From: Cercis canadensis
Taxonomy: Eukaryota; Streptophyta; Magnoliopsida; Fabales; Fabaceae
Assembly (NCBI GenBank): GCA_003255065.1
Contig: QAOA01003344.1
Span: 388,836 to 452,835, forward strand
DNA length: 64,000 bases
Reading direction: 5' to 3'
This document shows, piece by piece, positions 1 through 12,113 of this stretch. The number at the start of each line of letters is the position of its first letter. Position 1 is the stretch's first letter. The translations under genes were made by a program, and so were the position numbers. The notes under the pieces were generated by a model. The model saw nothing but the letters and a program-made list of their open reading frames with translations. It did no database searches and was not told the origin of the DNA.

Positions 1-977
1 GAATCGGCAAAGTAAATTTGAGGAAAATAGAGAAGATGAAGCTAATAATTGGTTCAATTTTCAGAAGGGATACACTGATAGAGGAAGAGATGTGGCTAAC
101 AAACCGTAGTGCAAGGAATGCTTCAACCTCAAATCTGAAATAATCCTTCTGATTTTGATTCGAAATAGGCTAATTAGGATTCCACCCTTGAAAGGAAAAA
201 TATGATCAAGAGAATAGCTTTGTTCGAAGCCACATGCAAAGCAACTAGTTGGTGCATGAGTGTTGATTGGGGATTCCATTGTAAGGCCACTCCAAAGATT
301 GTTTGTGAATGTGATTGCACACTCAATTCCAAATCAATGGATTAATTTTGAAATAGCGATTAGAGATAACTTGACAATTTTAGTAGGAATTTGTGTGATT
401 TGTTGGTGATCCTATTTTGGGGAGTCCGGATCTCGAGGGAGCCCGCGATGGAGAAGAATTTAGATCCTTTAAAGTGCAAGAAATTATTACAAACTCTTGA
501 AATTACTTCACGATACAAGAAAAGTGCACCCCACATGTGGATTTCACAAGTAGAGCTCATTTTTTTTTTAAGTAGAGATCATACATACTCCAAATTACTT
601 AAAAAAATTTAGTCAAGTATAGGAAAATAACCGTTGATTAAAAAAATAATTTATTATTCTAATAAAGCAAATGCACTTAAATAATCATCTATAGATTTTT
701 TTTTTAAACTCACTCTCTTAATTTTTTAATTAGTGATTATCTACATTTACTTTATTCTCTGAAGTGTCAATCCATTACTTGTAAGAAGACATGCCCCATT
801 TTTCTTTCTTCAAATCATCTACATTTTTTTTTCAGAAACTTATTTTAAAACCAAAAAGGCTAAGTTGTTGAAAATATGTATACATAATTTAATGACTAAA
901 TTTTCAATTTTATCATTATTGTTGTAACTTCAACACCATTATGCACATGTGGTAGGGTAAAATTACTCAAATTTAAT
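1..977. other. AT-rich sequence without a recognisable gene
   Basis: Short open frames exist on both strands (for example 61-279 minus and 391-612 plus), but none begins in a convincing context, has splice partners or resembles a family I know. Runs of A and T dominate from about 560 onward. Confidence 0.6.
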
Positions 978-1062
978 AATTAGTGAGTTAGTCTCAAGAG
1001 TATTCTATCATAGAGGTTTTATGTTCAAATCTTATTGAGACTCGATGGTGTGAAATTATAAG
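978..1062 (+). repeat. SINE-like (tRNA-derived) relic
   Basis: The stretch has a B-box-like motif (GTTCAAATCTTA, about 1024-1035). It is followed by sequence that parallels the intronic element at 35945-36075: a 'ttattgagactcgatggtg' type segment and then 'agaggggatag'. The A-box part is degenerate and no target-site duplication is visible. It abuts the left arm of the inverted repeat that starts near 1063. Confidence 0.4.
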
Positions 1063-2337
1063 AGGGGATAGTTAGTTGGCCAGTTGTTAACATGATCATT
1101 GGGAGCATTTGCAATGTCCTTATATATAAGGTTGAGCATCAAGCAAATTGGCTCTACCATCCAATTTTTAAGGTTAAAGTACTCAATTTACTTGGAATTA
1201 GGTGTAAAAATAAGTAGAATTGGATTTTTCACATACACCCCATAATAATTACTCAAAATTAAGTGAAAATAATAAAATTAACAAATTTGTGCAACCTAAT
1301 TTACCACGGAACTAATTTCAGGAGCAAAGTGATAAATCTCATATACTTTTTTTTATCATGTGATGAATCTCATATACTTTCATATCTTACTCCAAGTAAA
1401 TATCACTTGAGATATATAAAGGAGTAGAAATCTATCACTTGAGTTAGTTAAAACTTAAAAAACTTCTCTTATACTTAAATAGGGGAAAAATCTATCAAAT
1501 TTAAAAAAGAAAAACTAAAGAGACATTACAATAGCCTCTAAGACATCAAGACGAGTGAGACTAATTTATCCCAAATTTTATCAAAGCCTAAGACAATTTT
1601 TCACTACATATTATTGATGTGGATTCAATTATAAATATAATTGAATTTATGTGATTTTTTAACTATTTATATTTAACAGAGCCTGGTGATATTTTGTAAG
1701 AATTGCAATGGTATAACTACTATTTCTTGGATATAAATCTAGTCATGAATTTCTAAATAATTTTATATTTTCAACTAAAAAATTTAACTCTACTTTATCA
1801 TCGTATCTTATTTGATGTCCCCTTGATGAGTTAATTATTAGAATCATTAAAGCAGGATAAAGCAAACACCTCTAATTGGTATCACACTCTTTGGAACAGT
1901 CTACAGAGAAACATTTAAGGTACATAAACAAGTGTGCCATGGGAATGGGATCCAGCGCTAACGCAATACTCTAGAAGGGGTAAGAGTTCTAGTAAGTCTA
2001 CCATTAATTTATACCCTATAGGATACCATAGTGATGCAAGCCATAATCCTTTTAATCCAAAAGTTAGGAATAGTGAAGTGTTTGTTCTATAAGGATGGTA
2101 AATTAGGTTGCACAAATTTGTTAATTTTACTTATTTTCACTTAATTTTGAGTAATTATTATGGGGTGTATGTGAAAATTCCAATTCTACTTATTTTTACA
2201 CCTAATTCGGAGTAAATTAAGTACTTTAACCTTAAAAATTGGATGGTAGAGCCAATTTGCTTGATGCTCAACCTTATATATACGGACATTGCAAATGCTC
2301 CCAATGATCATGTTAACAACTAGCCAACTAATACTTA
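1063..2337. repeat. Long inverted repeat: arms 1063-1305 and 2103-2337
   Basis: The right arm read in reverse complement matches the left arm over about 235-240 bases with only a few mismatches. Shared blocks include TTGTTAACATGATCATTGGG, GCATTTGCAATGTCC and CACCCCATAATAATTACTC. The 800-base spacer carries the direct-repeat unit described separately. Such arms could be terminal inverted repeats of a non-autonomous DNA transposon or an inverted duplication. There is no transposase frame and I could not identify a target-site duplication. Confidence 0.75.
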
Positions 2338-2338
2338 G
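1534..2338 (+). repeat. 805-bp direct repeat, copy 1
   Basis: This segment recurs at 3331-4135 with a constant offset of 1797 bases and no indels. I see only a handful of substitutions (near 1537, 1557, about 2057 and about 2316). The ends are not TG...CA and no primer-binding site follows, so a simple LTR pair is not supported. The 3' third of the unit is the right arm of the inverted repeat. Confidence 0.85.
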
Positions 2339-2368
2339 ACAAGTAGTTTGTTATGTAAACACTAAACT

Positions 2369-2590
2369 NNNNNNNNNNNNNNNNNNNNNNNNNNNNNNNN
2401 NNNNNNNNNNNNNNNNNNNNNNNNNNNNNNNNNNNNNNNNNNNNNNNNNNNNNNNNNNNNNNNNNNNNNNNNNNNNNNNNNNNNNNNNNNNNNNNNNNNN
2501 NNNNNNNNNNNNNNNNNNNNNNNNNNNNNNNNNNNNNNNNNNNNNNNNNNNNNNNNNNNNNNNNNNNNNNNNNNNNNNNNNNNNNNNNNN

Positions 2591-2637
<47 letters not shown>
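2369..2637. other. Assembly gap (222 N) followed by an A47 run
   Basis: Positions 2369-2590 are N and 2591-2637 are uninterrupted A, followed by A/G-rich low-complexity sequence to about 2735. The gap sits between the two copies of the 805-bp repeat, where a short-read assembler would be expected to break. Confidence 0.95.
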
Positions 2638-2638
<1 letters not shown>

Positions 2639-2754
2639 AAAGAAAAGGAATATGGTACTCAAATTAAGGAAAGGGATACAAGGAAAAAAGAAAAACAAAA
2701 GGGATAGAAATCCAAGGAAAAAAGAAAAGCAAATAGGATAGATTAGATTATGTA

Positions 2755-2995
2755 CAATGTATGTTTGGATTAACTAAGAAATAATAGGTCATATGAATTT
2801 AATTGATTATGGGTAGAATCGATTATTAGAAAATAATTATGGGATTATTTCTTTATGTTTGGATATGTTAGTTCAAAAGTGCATTGGGATATGTGTTTTT
2901 TCTCCAAACACACCTTCCACATAATTGATTATATGCCTAAAAAAGATGTTGAAGTGTTCAAATAATCTTTATCCAAACACACATCCTTAAACTAA
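2755..2995. mobile_element. MITE-like element with 'tgtttggat' termini
   Basis: The left end (ATGTATGTTTGGATTAAC) and the right end (TTATCCAAACACACATCC) are inverted copies, and the interior contains further inverted blocks (TAATTGATTAT near 2799 and 2921). There is no coding capacity. Termini of this type are common in hAT-like plant MITEs. I did not see an unambiguous target-site duplication, so class and exact ends are uncertain. Confidence 0.55.
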
Positions 2996-3125
2996 TTGAT
3001 ATTGTTAGACTAGAAGTGGCCCAAAAATTACTATAAATTAGAGTCTTAACTTGAGTCATCTTCACACATTCAATATTATCATCTTCATTTTGTAACTAGA
3101 AGCTGTGGCAACCTTCCATAGGACT

Positions 3126-3338
3126 ATGTCTATAGCAATGCTATTTGCAATGTTTCTTATAGCATTATTTACAAATAATGCAATAGCAAGTGCCACTCGC
3201 TTTGCCATACCTCATGTGAATCAACAACTGCAATATGGTAATCCATTCCAGATTACAAAGGAGAGCCCAGGAGTTCCAAATCTAGTACATCACGGTGTCC
3301 TATCTCCTAGATTCCATCTGATGAGGAAGAGCCTTTAA
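3126..3338 (+). CDS. Possible short secreted peptide, truncated at a repeat junction
   Basis: A 70-codon frame begins at ATG 3126. A strongly hydrophobic N-terminus (AMLFAMFLIALF, residues 4-15) is followed by an AIASA-type cleavage region near residue 23, which is a credible signal peptide. The mature part (about 47 residues) has no cysteines and I do not recognise it. A TATA-like CTATAAATTA at about 3031 lies some 90 bases upstream. Codon 1 could originally have been further 5': a GTG at 3105 is in frame and sits in a context (GTGGCAACC) that would be a typical plant start if it were ATG. The final two codons and the TAA lie exactly at the left border of repeat copy 2 (3331), so the C-terminus may have been cut off and replaced by the repeat. 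It may be a pseudogene. Confidence 0.4.
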   Translation: MSIAMLFAMFLIALFTNNAIASATRFAIPHVNQQLQYGNPFQITKESPGVPNLVHHGVLSPRFHLMRKSL

Positions 3339-4135
3339 GACATCAAGACGAGTAAGACTAATTTATCCCAAATTTTATCAAAGCCTAAGACAATTTTTCA
3401 CTACATATTATTGATGTGGATTCAATTATAAATATAATTGAATTTATGTGATTTTTTAACTATTTATATTTAACAGAGCCTGGTGATATTTTGTAAGAAT
3501 TGCAATGGTATAACTACTATTTCTTGGATATAAATCTAGTCATGAATTTCTAAATAATTTTATATTTTCAACTAAAAAATTTAACTCTACTTTATCATCG
3601 TATCTTATTTGATGTCCCCTTGATGAGTTAATTATTAGAATCATTAAAGCAGGATAAAGCAAACACCTCTAATTGGTATCACACTCTTTGGAACAGTCTA
3701 CAGAGAAACATTTAAGGTACATAAACAAGTGTGCCATGGGAATGGGATCCAGCGCTAACGCAATACTCTAGAAGGGGTAAGAGTTCTAGTAAGTCTACCA
3801 TTAATTTATACCCTATAGGATACCATAGTGATGCAAGCCATAATCCTTTTAATCCGAAAGTTAGGAATAGTGAAGTGTTTGTTCTATAAGGATGGTAAAT
3901 TAGGTTGCACAAATTTGTTAATTTTACTTATTTTCACTTAATTTTGAGTAATTATTATGGGGTGTATGTGAAAATTCCAATTCTACTTATTTTTACACCT
4001 AATTCGGAGTAAATTAAGTACTTTAACCTTAAAAATTGGATGGTAGAGCCAATTTGCTTGATGCTCAACCTTATATATACGGACATTGCAAATGCTCCCA
4101 ATGATCATGTTAGCAACTAGCCAACTAATACTTAG
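3331..4135 (+). repeat. 805-bp direct repeat, copy 2
   Basis: Nearly identical to 1534-2338 at a fixed 1797-base offset. It carries a second copy of the right arm of the inverted repeat (about 3900-4133). It begins within the last codons of the short frame at 3126-3338. Confidence 0.85.
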
Positions 4136-4154
4136 TATTTATTTTATTTTATTT

Positions 4155-4447
4155 TTTAACTGTTTATATTTAACAGAGCCTGGTGATATTTTGTAAGAAT
4201 TGCAATGGTATAACTACTATTTCTTGGATATAAATCTAGTCATAAATTTTTAAATAATTTTATATTTTCAGCTAAAAAATTTAACTCTACTTTATCATCG
4301 TATCTTATTTGAAGTCCCCGTGATGAGTTAATTATTAGAATCATCAAAGCAGGATAAAGCAAACACCTCTAATTGGTATCACACTCTTGGGAACAGTCCA
4401 CAGAGAAACATTTAAGGTACATAAACAAGTGTGCCATGGGAATGGGA
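4155..4447 (+). repeat. Partial third copy of the direct repeat
   Basis: This corresponds to the internal part of copy 1 (about 1656-1951), starting at 'taactgtttatatttaacag' and ending where copy 1 continues 'tccagcg' but this copy continues 'gctacatgg'. It is more divergent than copies 1 and 2, with roughly ten differences in 290 bases by eye, and so probably older. Confidence 0.75.
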
Positions 4448-6083
4448 GCTACATGGCATTGGTTACAAAGAGGAAGAAAATAGAATTATCTCGTAGTATA
4501 TTCTCCTTCTCTCTCTTCATTTCTTCCTCAGTCAGATGGTGCAGTTTTTCTTTATGGAAAAGATGGGCTATAAATGTTTTATTCAAGTGGAGAGACAAAA
4601 ATGTGCATAGAGAGAGTCCGTTTGGTCTAAAAAATACTTTAGAGAGAATGTTTGGTATAATATGTTAGGACTTGGGAGCCCTATTTTTCTCAATCAAAGG
4701 CACATCACATGTACATTGTACACTTATATTCTAAAGGGAAAGCCTTGGGGGGCCTAGAACTAAGTTGGCTATCTAATTAACGCGAAATAAAAAATAAAAA
4801 AATTTGCTAGTTAGAAAATTAAAACATATTTTGATGTCATTTTTTTTTGTTAATGTCACGAGTATTCTCACTTTATTTAATTGGGCGTAAAATTAATCTT
4901 ATTTGAGAGTTAGAGCAATTATAATTTTTCTTCTCCCAACAATGCTTCCACTGAAACTCGAACCTACCCTTGACCACAACCAAGGGAGCCCATAGTTCAA
5001 TTTGCTACGAGTAAATGTTTGTTGGTTATTTGGATGTGACTCTAAGTATCTAAATATGTTGTTAATAATTGAGTATTAAAAGTATTAGATAATCAGATAT
5101 TTATAAAAGTTAAAGAGCTTCGTTTCATCTTGAAATTACTCGGTGTGCCACAGTCGAGATTTTGAATTGTTTTTTTAAAAAATATTAAATATTCTCTTTT
5201 TTTTATTATTATTAGGGAAATATAACTTTTTTTTTTTGGTTCACTGGAAGCTATACAACATAAAGTAATTTATCCCTTTTCAAAATCTTACTTCACCCGT
5301 TCTCAATAAGATTTGAACCCGATACATTTTCTATAAAATATTGAGTGATCAACTATGAAGATATTTTTTTAGGGACAAATTCTTCAATTAATGATATGAG
5401 AGAATGAGAATTTAAAATTCCTAAATTAATTATTCTCTCCCCTATTTGCCTAAAATTTAAAAAAACAAAAGGAGATATTATAAATAAATGAAGACATTAT
5501 TCTATTATTTGATCTAATTTTGATAGAAAGCAAGAGAAGGAGGGTCGGTTTGAGGTATAATCAAAGGTCGGTTAGCTTTATGCAAGTAAAGGATAAAGCA
5601 AGAAATGATTTGATGTTCAATACATTGATCTAAGCCTAACACGACCAAGCATATGGCAGCACATGGCATGATAGCAATAACGTGCCACAACCGAAGAGCT
5701 TGGTCACCATTACCACTGCTATGTTCTTGCACTCAAATTTCCCAAACAAAAGGTTTTTGTTTCGATCTTAAAAATAGTTTGGCTCACACTAATGCATATG
5801 TACAATGTTAATATAATTTAACTTTAATTAAATTCGCATAATTTTTTTTTTCTATCAAATCAAATTGTGTCAATATGGAGTAATCTAACTAATATATAGC
5901 TATATACATAATATATGGAAGAGAACATCTACTTGCACATTTATTGCATGCATGCAGTTCAGGGTTATATAAAATTTTAATAGTATCAATAAAACTTAGA
6001 TACTACCAAATATGCAAGTGTAAAATAGTATATAACTAGCATGGTTGTATGATTAAAAATAAAGGAAGAGAAGAAATTAAAAT
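4448..6083. other. Intergenic, repeat remnants
   Basis: No gene is recognised. The segment 4849-4935 (containing 'acgagtattctcactttat') has a diverged relative at 38826-38915. Around 5240-5345 there is a reverse-oriented 'gatttgaacccgatac' motif, reminiscent of a SINE B box. The frame 5514-5732 on the minus strand lacks support. Confidence 0.5.
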
Positions 6084-6345
6084 ATTATATTAGAGTTTTA
6101 TGAAGGATTTTATGATATCATATCGGTATATCATATTACATTAACGTGGTAAGTATACGTAATTTTTATATTTTATTGGATGTAAAATATAATTTATATT
6201 ATTTTTTCAAATAAATTTAAAAACAGTTGACTTGTACATATGTCATTCACATATTAGCTATTCTCATGTGGTATGACATATTACATAAATATCAAAGTAT
6301 CTAAGAAACCTCTTAGTTTTATATGTGTATGTGCAACTTGTAATT
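6084..6345. repeat. Dispersed AT-rich repeat (relative at 20520-20755)
   Basis: Blocks shared with 20520-20755 in the same order include a 'catattacattaacgtgg' type segment, 'ttgacttgtacatatgtcat' and 'tatgacatattacataaat'. The two copies are clearly homologous but diverged. There is no coding capacity, and I do not know the family. Confidence 0.65.
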
Positions 6346-9300
6346 TTTTTCGTAAATTTGTTTAAACTTTATGTTTTGAACACTTTATTTTTTTTTTTTA
6401 AAAAAAAGAAGATATTGAAACATTTTAAGAAGTTATATTTTTTCATGAAAAATTTTAAATGTAAAAAATTACTCATTTTTTTAAAATAAAATGGTTAAAA
6501 TTCACACTGTATTTTTTATTTTATTTTAAGAAAGCATACCATAGTCAATCTCACTATATTCAAGACAATGCAGTTTTTATGTTGGAAACCTTCGCAGATC
6601 CTGTCCTTTATGCGAACGTTCTACAAGAAAGTCTTGTGATCTTATATTCTTCCATGATATATGTGTGAACTTATTGGCCTGTAAAAGATTAAATTCCTGC
6701 AAAGACAAACCCCATGTCGTAAAATTTCCCAACAAAAGGAATTTTAACTTGTTTTTGGTGAATGGGTGATTAATCAATTCAACATTCTCATGTGAGGATA
6801 ATCCCCATTAAGGACAATGAAGAATATAAGAGATTCGTACACATGAATTTATTTTGTCCTGGTTCATATGCAGTGAAATGGACAAGTTTGACTGATAGTA
6901 TATTAAAAGTGTCAATGATTTCTTTTTTTTATCATACATAAATCATAGATAGAGTTAATTTTTTTTAATAAAGATAGAATTAAATTTTTAATTGAGGATA
7001 TATGAGAGAATAAAAATTTAAACTCAAAATTTGAATTTTTTAGGAATTACCTGAATCAATTTAATATGTATGTTTATGTAATAATTGAAGTGTCAATCAT
7101 TGATCTAAAAAAAAGTGTCAATAATTTGAATGTGATAAGATCGGGAGATCACATTCACACCTACGTAATACTCTTTTCCTTTTTGTTTACTTTGAAAAGA
7201 AAAAAAAAAGTTGTCATATAATAGAAGTCAAATTCTCTTTGGCTTCTGACAATGTCTAAGCGGAAAGTTGGAAGATGGATCAGGTCAAGTTGAGAGTGTA
7301 TTAATTGCATAGTAACAAATGAACTAAGTGTCAGATGGTGATATCCGAGCTCCGAAGCTTAAGTTAGTACGGTCTAAGCTGAATAGTATAGTAAATGTTA
7401 AGAGAAGCAAAGTTTGTATATTTGTTGCTGAGGGTTTATTTATAGATGAGGGTTAAATAGTATAATGGGAACATGCTAGATGGAGATTTGATGATGTAGG
7501 CCTTTGATAAAATGGGCCTGAATATAATGGGCCAATAGGTTGGATATCTACAGCTTCTAACATGGCCAATTTTAACTTCTCTCATAGTGTTCCCCCATAA
7601 AAATTCAATTTAATGTAATCCTAATTAAGTTTATATTTATAATGCATTAATAAATATGACTCATATAAATAGAACTAATTTTTTAGTTCAGATTTATGAC
7701 TATGGGCAATGATTAATATACATTTCAAGATAGAAAAATGAACATATCAATGAAGTTTTTGTTGCATTAGCCATAGCTTTCGAAATTTAAAAACTCAACT
7801 CTATCGATCTCAAACATCTTATAATTAAAGTGAAAGAATAAATGAAATCAGTACATGCAACATAAAATAAATAAATATATACATTCTTTTTTGGTAACAT
7901 GAAGGTGCAAAAATTTGAATATAAGACCTTTTGTAAATTGTTTATATTTGTTACTAATAAAATACACCTAAGTTATAGATATATAACACAAGCATATATA
8001 TGTATACAACGCAACTAATAAAAGAATTTTTCATACATATGAATATGATTGAATTTTTATTTCTGGCAATGAACAAGTTTAAGATTACCCGTGAAAACTC
8101 CTAGAAAAATTGTGGTGGCCAGCAATGATGGCAAGGGTGGGCAGTTTTGTCATGGGAATTCAACATTCTCACCCTTTGAGGTGAGAATATTTCATGGGAA
8201 AGTTAACTAAAATCTCATCCTGAGAATTATAAATTTTGAGAATTTATCTATAAAACATGTATTAAAATCTCCACTAAAAGAGGGTTTGAGAGAGAAGCTT
8301 TTCATTCTCTTTAAATTAAAAATTATCTTCCTTTGCAATTTTTTTCCGTTAAGGTCCGACTTCTCTACCACCCTTAGATGCGGCTTTTTCCAGTAAGTCT
8401 AGCCCTTTTTTTGTTTCTCTTATTCTCCTTCTTGTAAGGTTTCTGACTCCTTCTCTTGTTCAGTTTCTTGTGTTTTTTAGGTATTTTGGTTCATCCTTTC
8501 AATAAATTGTTCCAATTTGTTAGTTGTGTTTAACACACTCTCCTTGCTCAAAGGCATATCTGGTGTTCTAAGGGTCAATCCGTCAGATTCAACCTGTATT
8601 TTGGGTAGATCTCAAAATTTTCATGTCATATTTCATGTGTTCTATAAAAATAATATTTCAGTTAAATTGAGAGTTTAACTTTGCTGCACCACATTTGATG
8701 TTTTTCTCTGCTATTAAAGATATTTTGTCGTCGACTATCAATGGTTTCTGTTTTGCTAAGACCTAGAGCCATGTCTTTATTTGTCTTTTAGTACATGGAC
8801 AAAAATGTAGAAGTTTATTTTGGGGTATTAACTTTTTGAACTTCAAGAAATATTGTATTGAGATTTTCATATGATGTTATTTGTTATTATATAAATGTCG
8901 GTTGACTTAATGCAATGAATTTATGTCTCTCATAAAAAATAAAAATAAAAATCTTCACTAAAAAAATCTAATTTTATCTATCGATCAAAACAAACTTATA
9001 AATATATAAATTTCCATTGAACATTGAAATAAGATCAATAAATAAACATGTATCAAATTATCATTTTTGAAACAGACATTACATATAATAGAGATCGAGG
9101 AGCAACAGAGAGCTCCTAATACGTTCAAACACACAGAAAGCTGGTATCCAGCTTGCCAATATATACATTATTTTAGATTTGACTGTGAAATAGTTTCAGA
9201 CAATTTCAGTTACCACTTGTGATTCACATGCAAATATATGCAGAAGATAGTGCATGTGAATTGTGATTAGATATTTTGTCTTTCCTTCTAACTCAGGTGG

Positions 9301-9549
9301 TAACCGTAAATTTATTAGGAGTCACGTACTGTTAAATAATATATTTGACTTTGTGCTTCAATTTGTTCTTAGCTACTAGCCTCCTACATTAATTGATCTT
9401 AGACTGCATAAAAAAATGGAAATTACAAACATGTAAGGTTTGGTATGTGGTGACAAAATAATGTTATTTCCATAATTTTCCACATTTTGTAATTTTGCGC
9501 AACTACATATGTAATTTAATGTTTTTTAGAAATTTATTATAAAGAAACT
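6346..9549. other. Intergenic; possible LTR remnant at about 7290-7590
   Basis: There is no gene. The sequence around 7340-7580 ('gagctccgaagcttaagtt', 'gaagcaaagtttgtatat', 'gggtttatttatagatgagg', 'gggccaataggttggat') has the style of a plant LTR leader, but no paired LTR, primer-binding site or polyprotein is present. The rest is AT-rich with no supported frames. Confidence 0.4.
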
Positions 9550-9802
9550 AAAATAAAAATAATTTTAGGTGAGTTCTAAAGTTATATCTTATTTTACTAA
9601 TTAATATACAATTATTGTTCATGACTAGTAGCCATTTATAATTCTATATAATCAGTGGTCATACTATTTCTAGTAGTTGCACATTGACGACTAAGGATCA
9701 CAGAATGACCAGTAGTCATATATAATTTCATATAATCACCTGTCAATGACTAAACTGAAATAAAGTATTAACTTTGGAACTCACTTAAAATTCTTTTTAT
9801 TT
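9550..9802. mobile_element. MITE with about 40-bp inverted termini
   Basis: The left end (AAATAAAAATAATTTTAGG, then TGAGTTCTAAAGTTAT) is matched in reverse complement by the right end at about 9760-9802 (AACTTTGGAACTCACTTAAA, then ATTCTTTTTATTT). The interior has two related 'agtagccatttataattct' / 'agtagtcatatataatttc' blocks (about 9628 and 9713). There is no open frame. The superfamily is undetermined. Confidence 0.65.
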
Positions 9803-10913
9803 GAGTTCTTTTATAAAATCTTCTTTCTTTTAACTGAGCAAATTTAATCCATCACCTTTTAAAATTGGTGCTATATATCAAGTCTTCTGCTGATCTGAAG
9901 ATTATTTTGTTGACATGGTAAACTACTTTGCAACTAATTAATTGATATGTCGTCAAATTAATTTTTTATCTAGTATTTTGGATGCTAATTTGATAGAAGG
10001 ATCAAATTTGCACGAATTTTAAAAATGAGAGAACTAAATTTAATTATGCAATTAAATGGGAATGAAATTATAGTGTATAAACTTCAATGAATAAAACTAT
10101 GTTTAAGCCTACATATCTTTAATATTTATATAAGTATATATACTAAACATATTTACATATATATATATATATGCATGGATTAAAAGTTTAAAAGCTGGTA
10201 AAATTATACAAAGTGTGAGAGGTCAATATCACTTTCTTAAGGTAAGACATAAAGTGAGAAAAAAGAAGCATTGATGAGTATTGTGCTTATCATCATTTTT
10301 ATCTGTTAAAGCCACCCAAGCCTTTCTCAAGGGGCCACCGTCTATTCTTCTTTTGTATCAACCGCAAATTTTAATTTGGTTTGTGGTTGCTGCTCATTTC
10401 ATTTCTTGATGATTATGATGCACGACTCCTCGAGTAGCTAAAGGAGTATTAGTTGAGGAAAACTATTCCTACATAACTAATTTGGTTGGAGGAAGCACGA
10501 GTCTTTCTTTTGGATGAACTTGCTTTTGATGTTTAATATGAAAGTCTATTTTCATATAAAAAAAATTAAGAAGCAAATCAACAAGCATAGGAAATACGTT
10601 AGAAATGGATAATATTGGCTTTTAATATTCCTTTGAGTAATGATGAGAAAGAAGAAAAAATAAGGTGAGGGAAAGTAAAATATCCAACGTATATAGATAA
10701 TATTTATGTTTATATTATAAATAATGCTATTTAGGCACTAGATTCACATTATTGCTTGCACATTGACATAATTGAGATACTCTTAGTTAGTGGCAAACTT
10801 ATGCTTACAATTTAAAAGGGACAAAGATGCATAAAATAGTGGAAAGAAACCATTTTTAAGGAAATTAACAAGAAGAAAATATGAAAACTTGCACATAATT
10901 TTTAAGTTAAGCT
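9803..10913. other. Intergenic, no gene seen
   Basis: AT-rich sequence including a short (TA)n run at about 10158-10172. I see no supported coding frame and no RNA gene. Confidence 0.6.
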
Positions 10914-11285
10914 ATTAGTTTTTTTTTTTTTGGTTTTTAAAAATTGTTTTTGAAAACTATGTTTAAAAATTGTTCTACAAAACAAAAATATAAAAAAAAA
11001 ATATGTTTGATAAATTATTTTAAAAACAATTTTTAAATAGCAAATAACAAAAAACTTTATAATTATTATTGTATCATTAACGAAAACAATTTGTTCTTCG
11101 CCTTTTACTTGTTTTGGGAACAAAAACAGACATATCTTATTTTGTTTTATTGTTTTTAGAACAATGTTTTGAGAATAAGTTTTCAAAACATGTAAACAAA
11201 AATAGCCTATCAAATAAGGTTTTTTGTTTTATTTTTTTCAAAAACAAAAAATAATTTTTAAAAATTGAAATCAAACAAACTGTAA
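10914..11285. mobile_element. Inverted-repeat element, strongly AT-rich
   Basis: The ends are inverted relatives ('ggtttttaaaaattg' at about 10931 and 'aaaaattgaaatcaaacaaac' at about 11260). The interior alternates TTTTAAAAA, TTGTTTT and AAAACAAAAA blocks that could fold into a long imperfect hairpin. The minus-strand frame covering 10902-11213 is low-complexity and not credible as a protein. The composition makes chance similarity a real concern. Confidence 0.4.
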
Positions 11286-12113
11286 AGTTCTAAGTTTGAA
11301 TCTTTATTTTTCATTGTTATCAGCTAAAAAATTTAATTCTATTTAACTTGAAAAAAAAAAAAGTTAAGCTATTGATTGATTGATGTAAGCATTAAACCTG
11401 CAGATCAATATCATTCATGTTCAAGTTGAATATCTATGCCACCAAGGCAATGGCCATATTCTTATAAAGAATGCAAGTTTTGAATGCCAAAAAGGGAAAA
11501 CACATGATCATTAAGTCAAAGAGGAGTTAATTACTTGGATTTACTTGAGTTGACAAATTCACAAGTTCAATAAAAAAGCAAGTACTTAAGTGAGTGGGGG
11601 GAGAAAAGAAAGACATGCATATTCTGCTTGTTAATTAACTGGAGACCCACTACAAGCATAAAAATGGATGAGATCACGCACAAAGAACAAACATGTGAAG
11701 TTTTAGTATGATTGCAGGTTGATTGATTGAAAGCATTAATACTTGATAGGCTTTCATAGAGGCCAATAAGGGTGCCGATATATAAATTTGCTATAGTTGC
11801 ACCATTCTTGTCTCCTGGTCAGCAATAGTGTATGCATTGTACTAAACAGCTATTTCACTTTGCTTTTGAATGATGGTATATCATCCATAGCCTTAGCTAC
11901 AGATTTTTCACTACAGTTTGTATGGAAGAATCTTATAGTCTTAGTTTAATTAGTAGTATCACTTTTTTTTTTTATATTTAAATATAGTTTTGATTTATTT
12001 TAACTTTGTTCTCTCATCAAGTGCCAATTGTACCAATGAATGTTGTTTAAATTGAGGCAATTTAGTTCTTACATTTACCACCATTACCTTAATAACAGTG
12101 TGAACGTCCACTA
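11286..12113. other. Intergenic, no gene seen
   Basis: No supported frame, RNA gene or clear repeat was found. Confidence 0.55.

Noticed and set aside
2289..2741. Frames running through the N gap
   Set aside because: They consist mostly of N and of the poly-A run.
1534..4135. The 805-bp direct repeats as the two LTRs of a retrotransposon
   Set aside because: The borders are not TG...CA, no primer-binding site or polypurine tract flanks the inside ends, the interior is under 1 kb with a gap, and a third partial copy follows. The data fit a duplication better.
4387..4668. 93-codon plus-strand frame as a gene
   Set aside because: Its first part lies in the repeat copy 3 and the rest is low-complexity translation, with no start context or family resemblance.
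10902..11213. 103-codon minus-strand frame
   Set aside because: It is a translation of an AT-rich inverted-repeat element.
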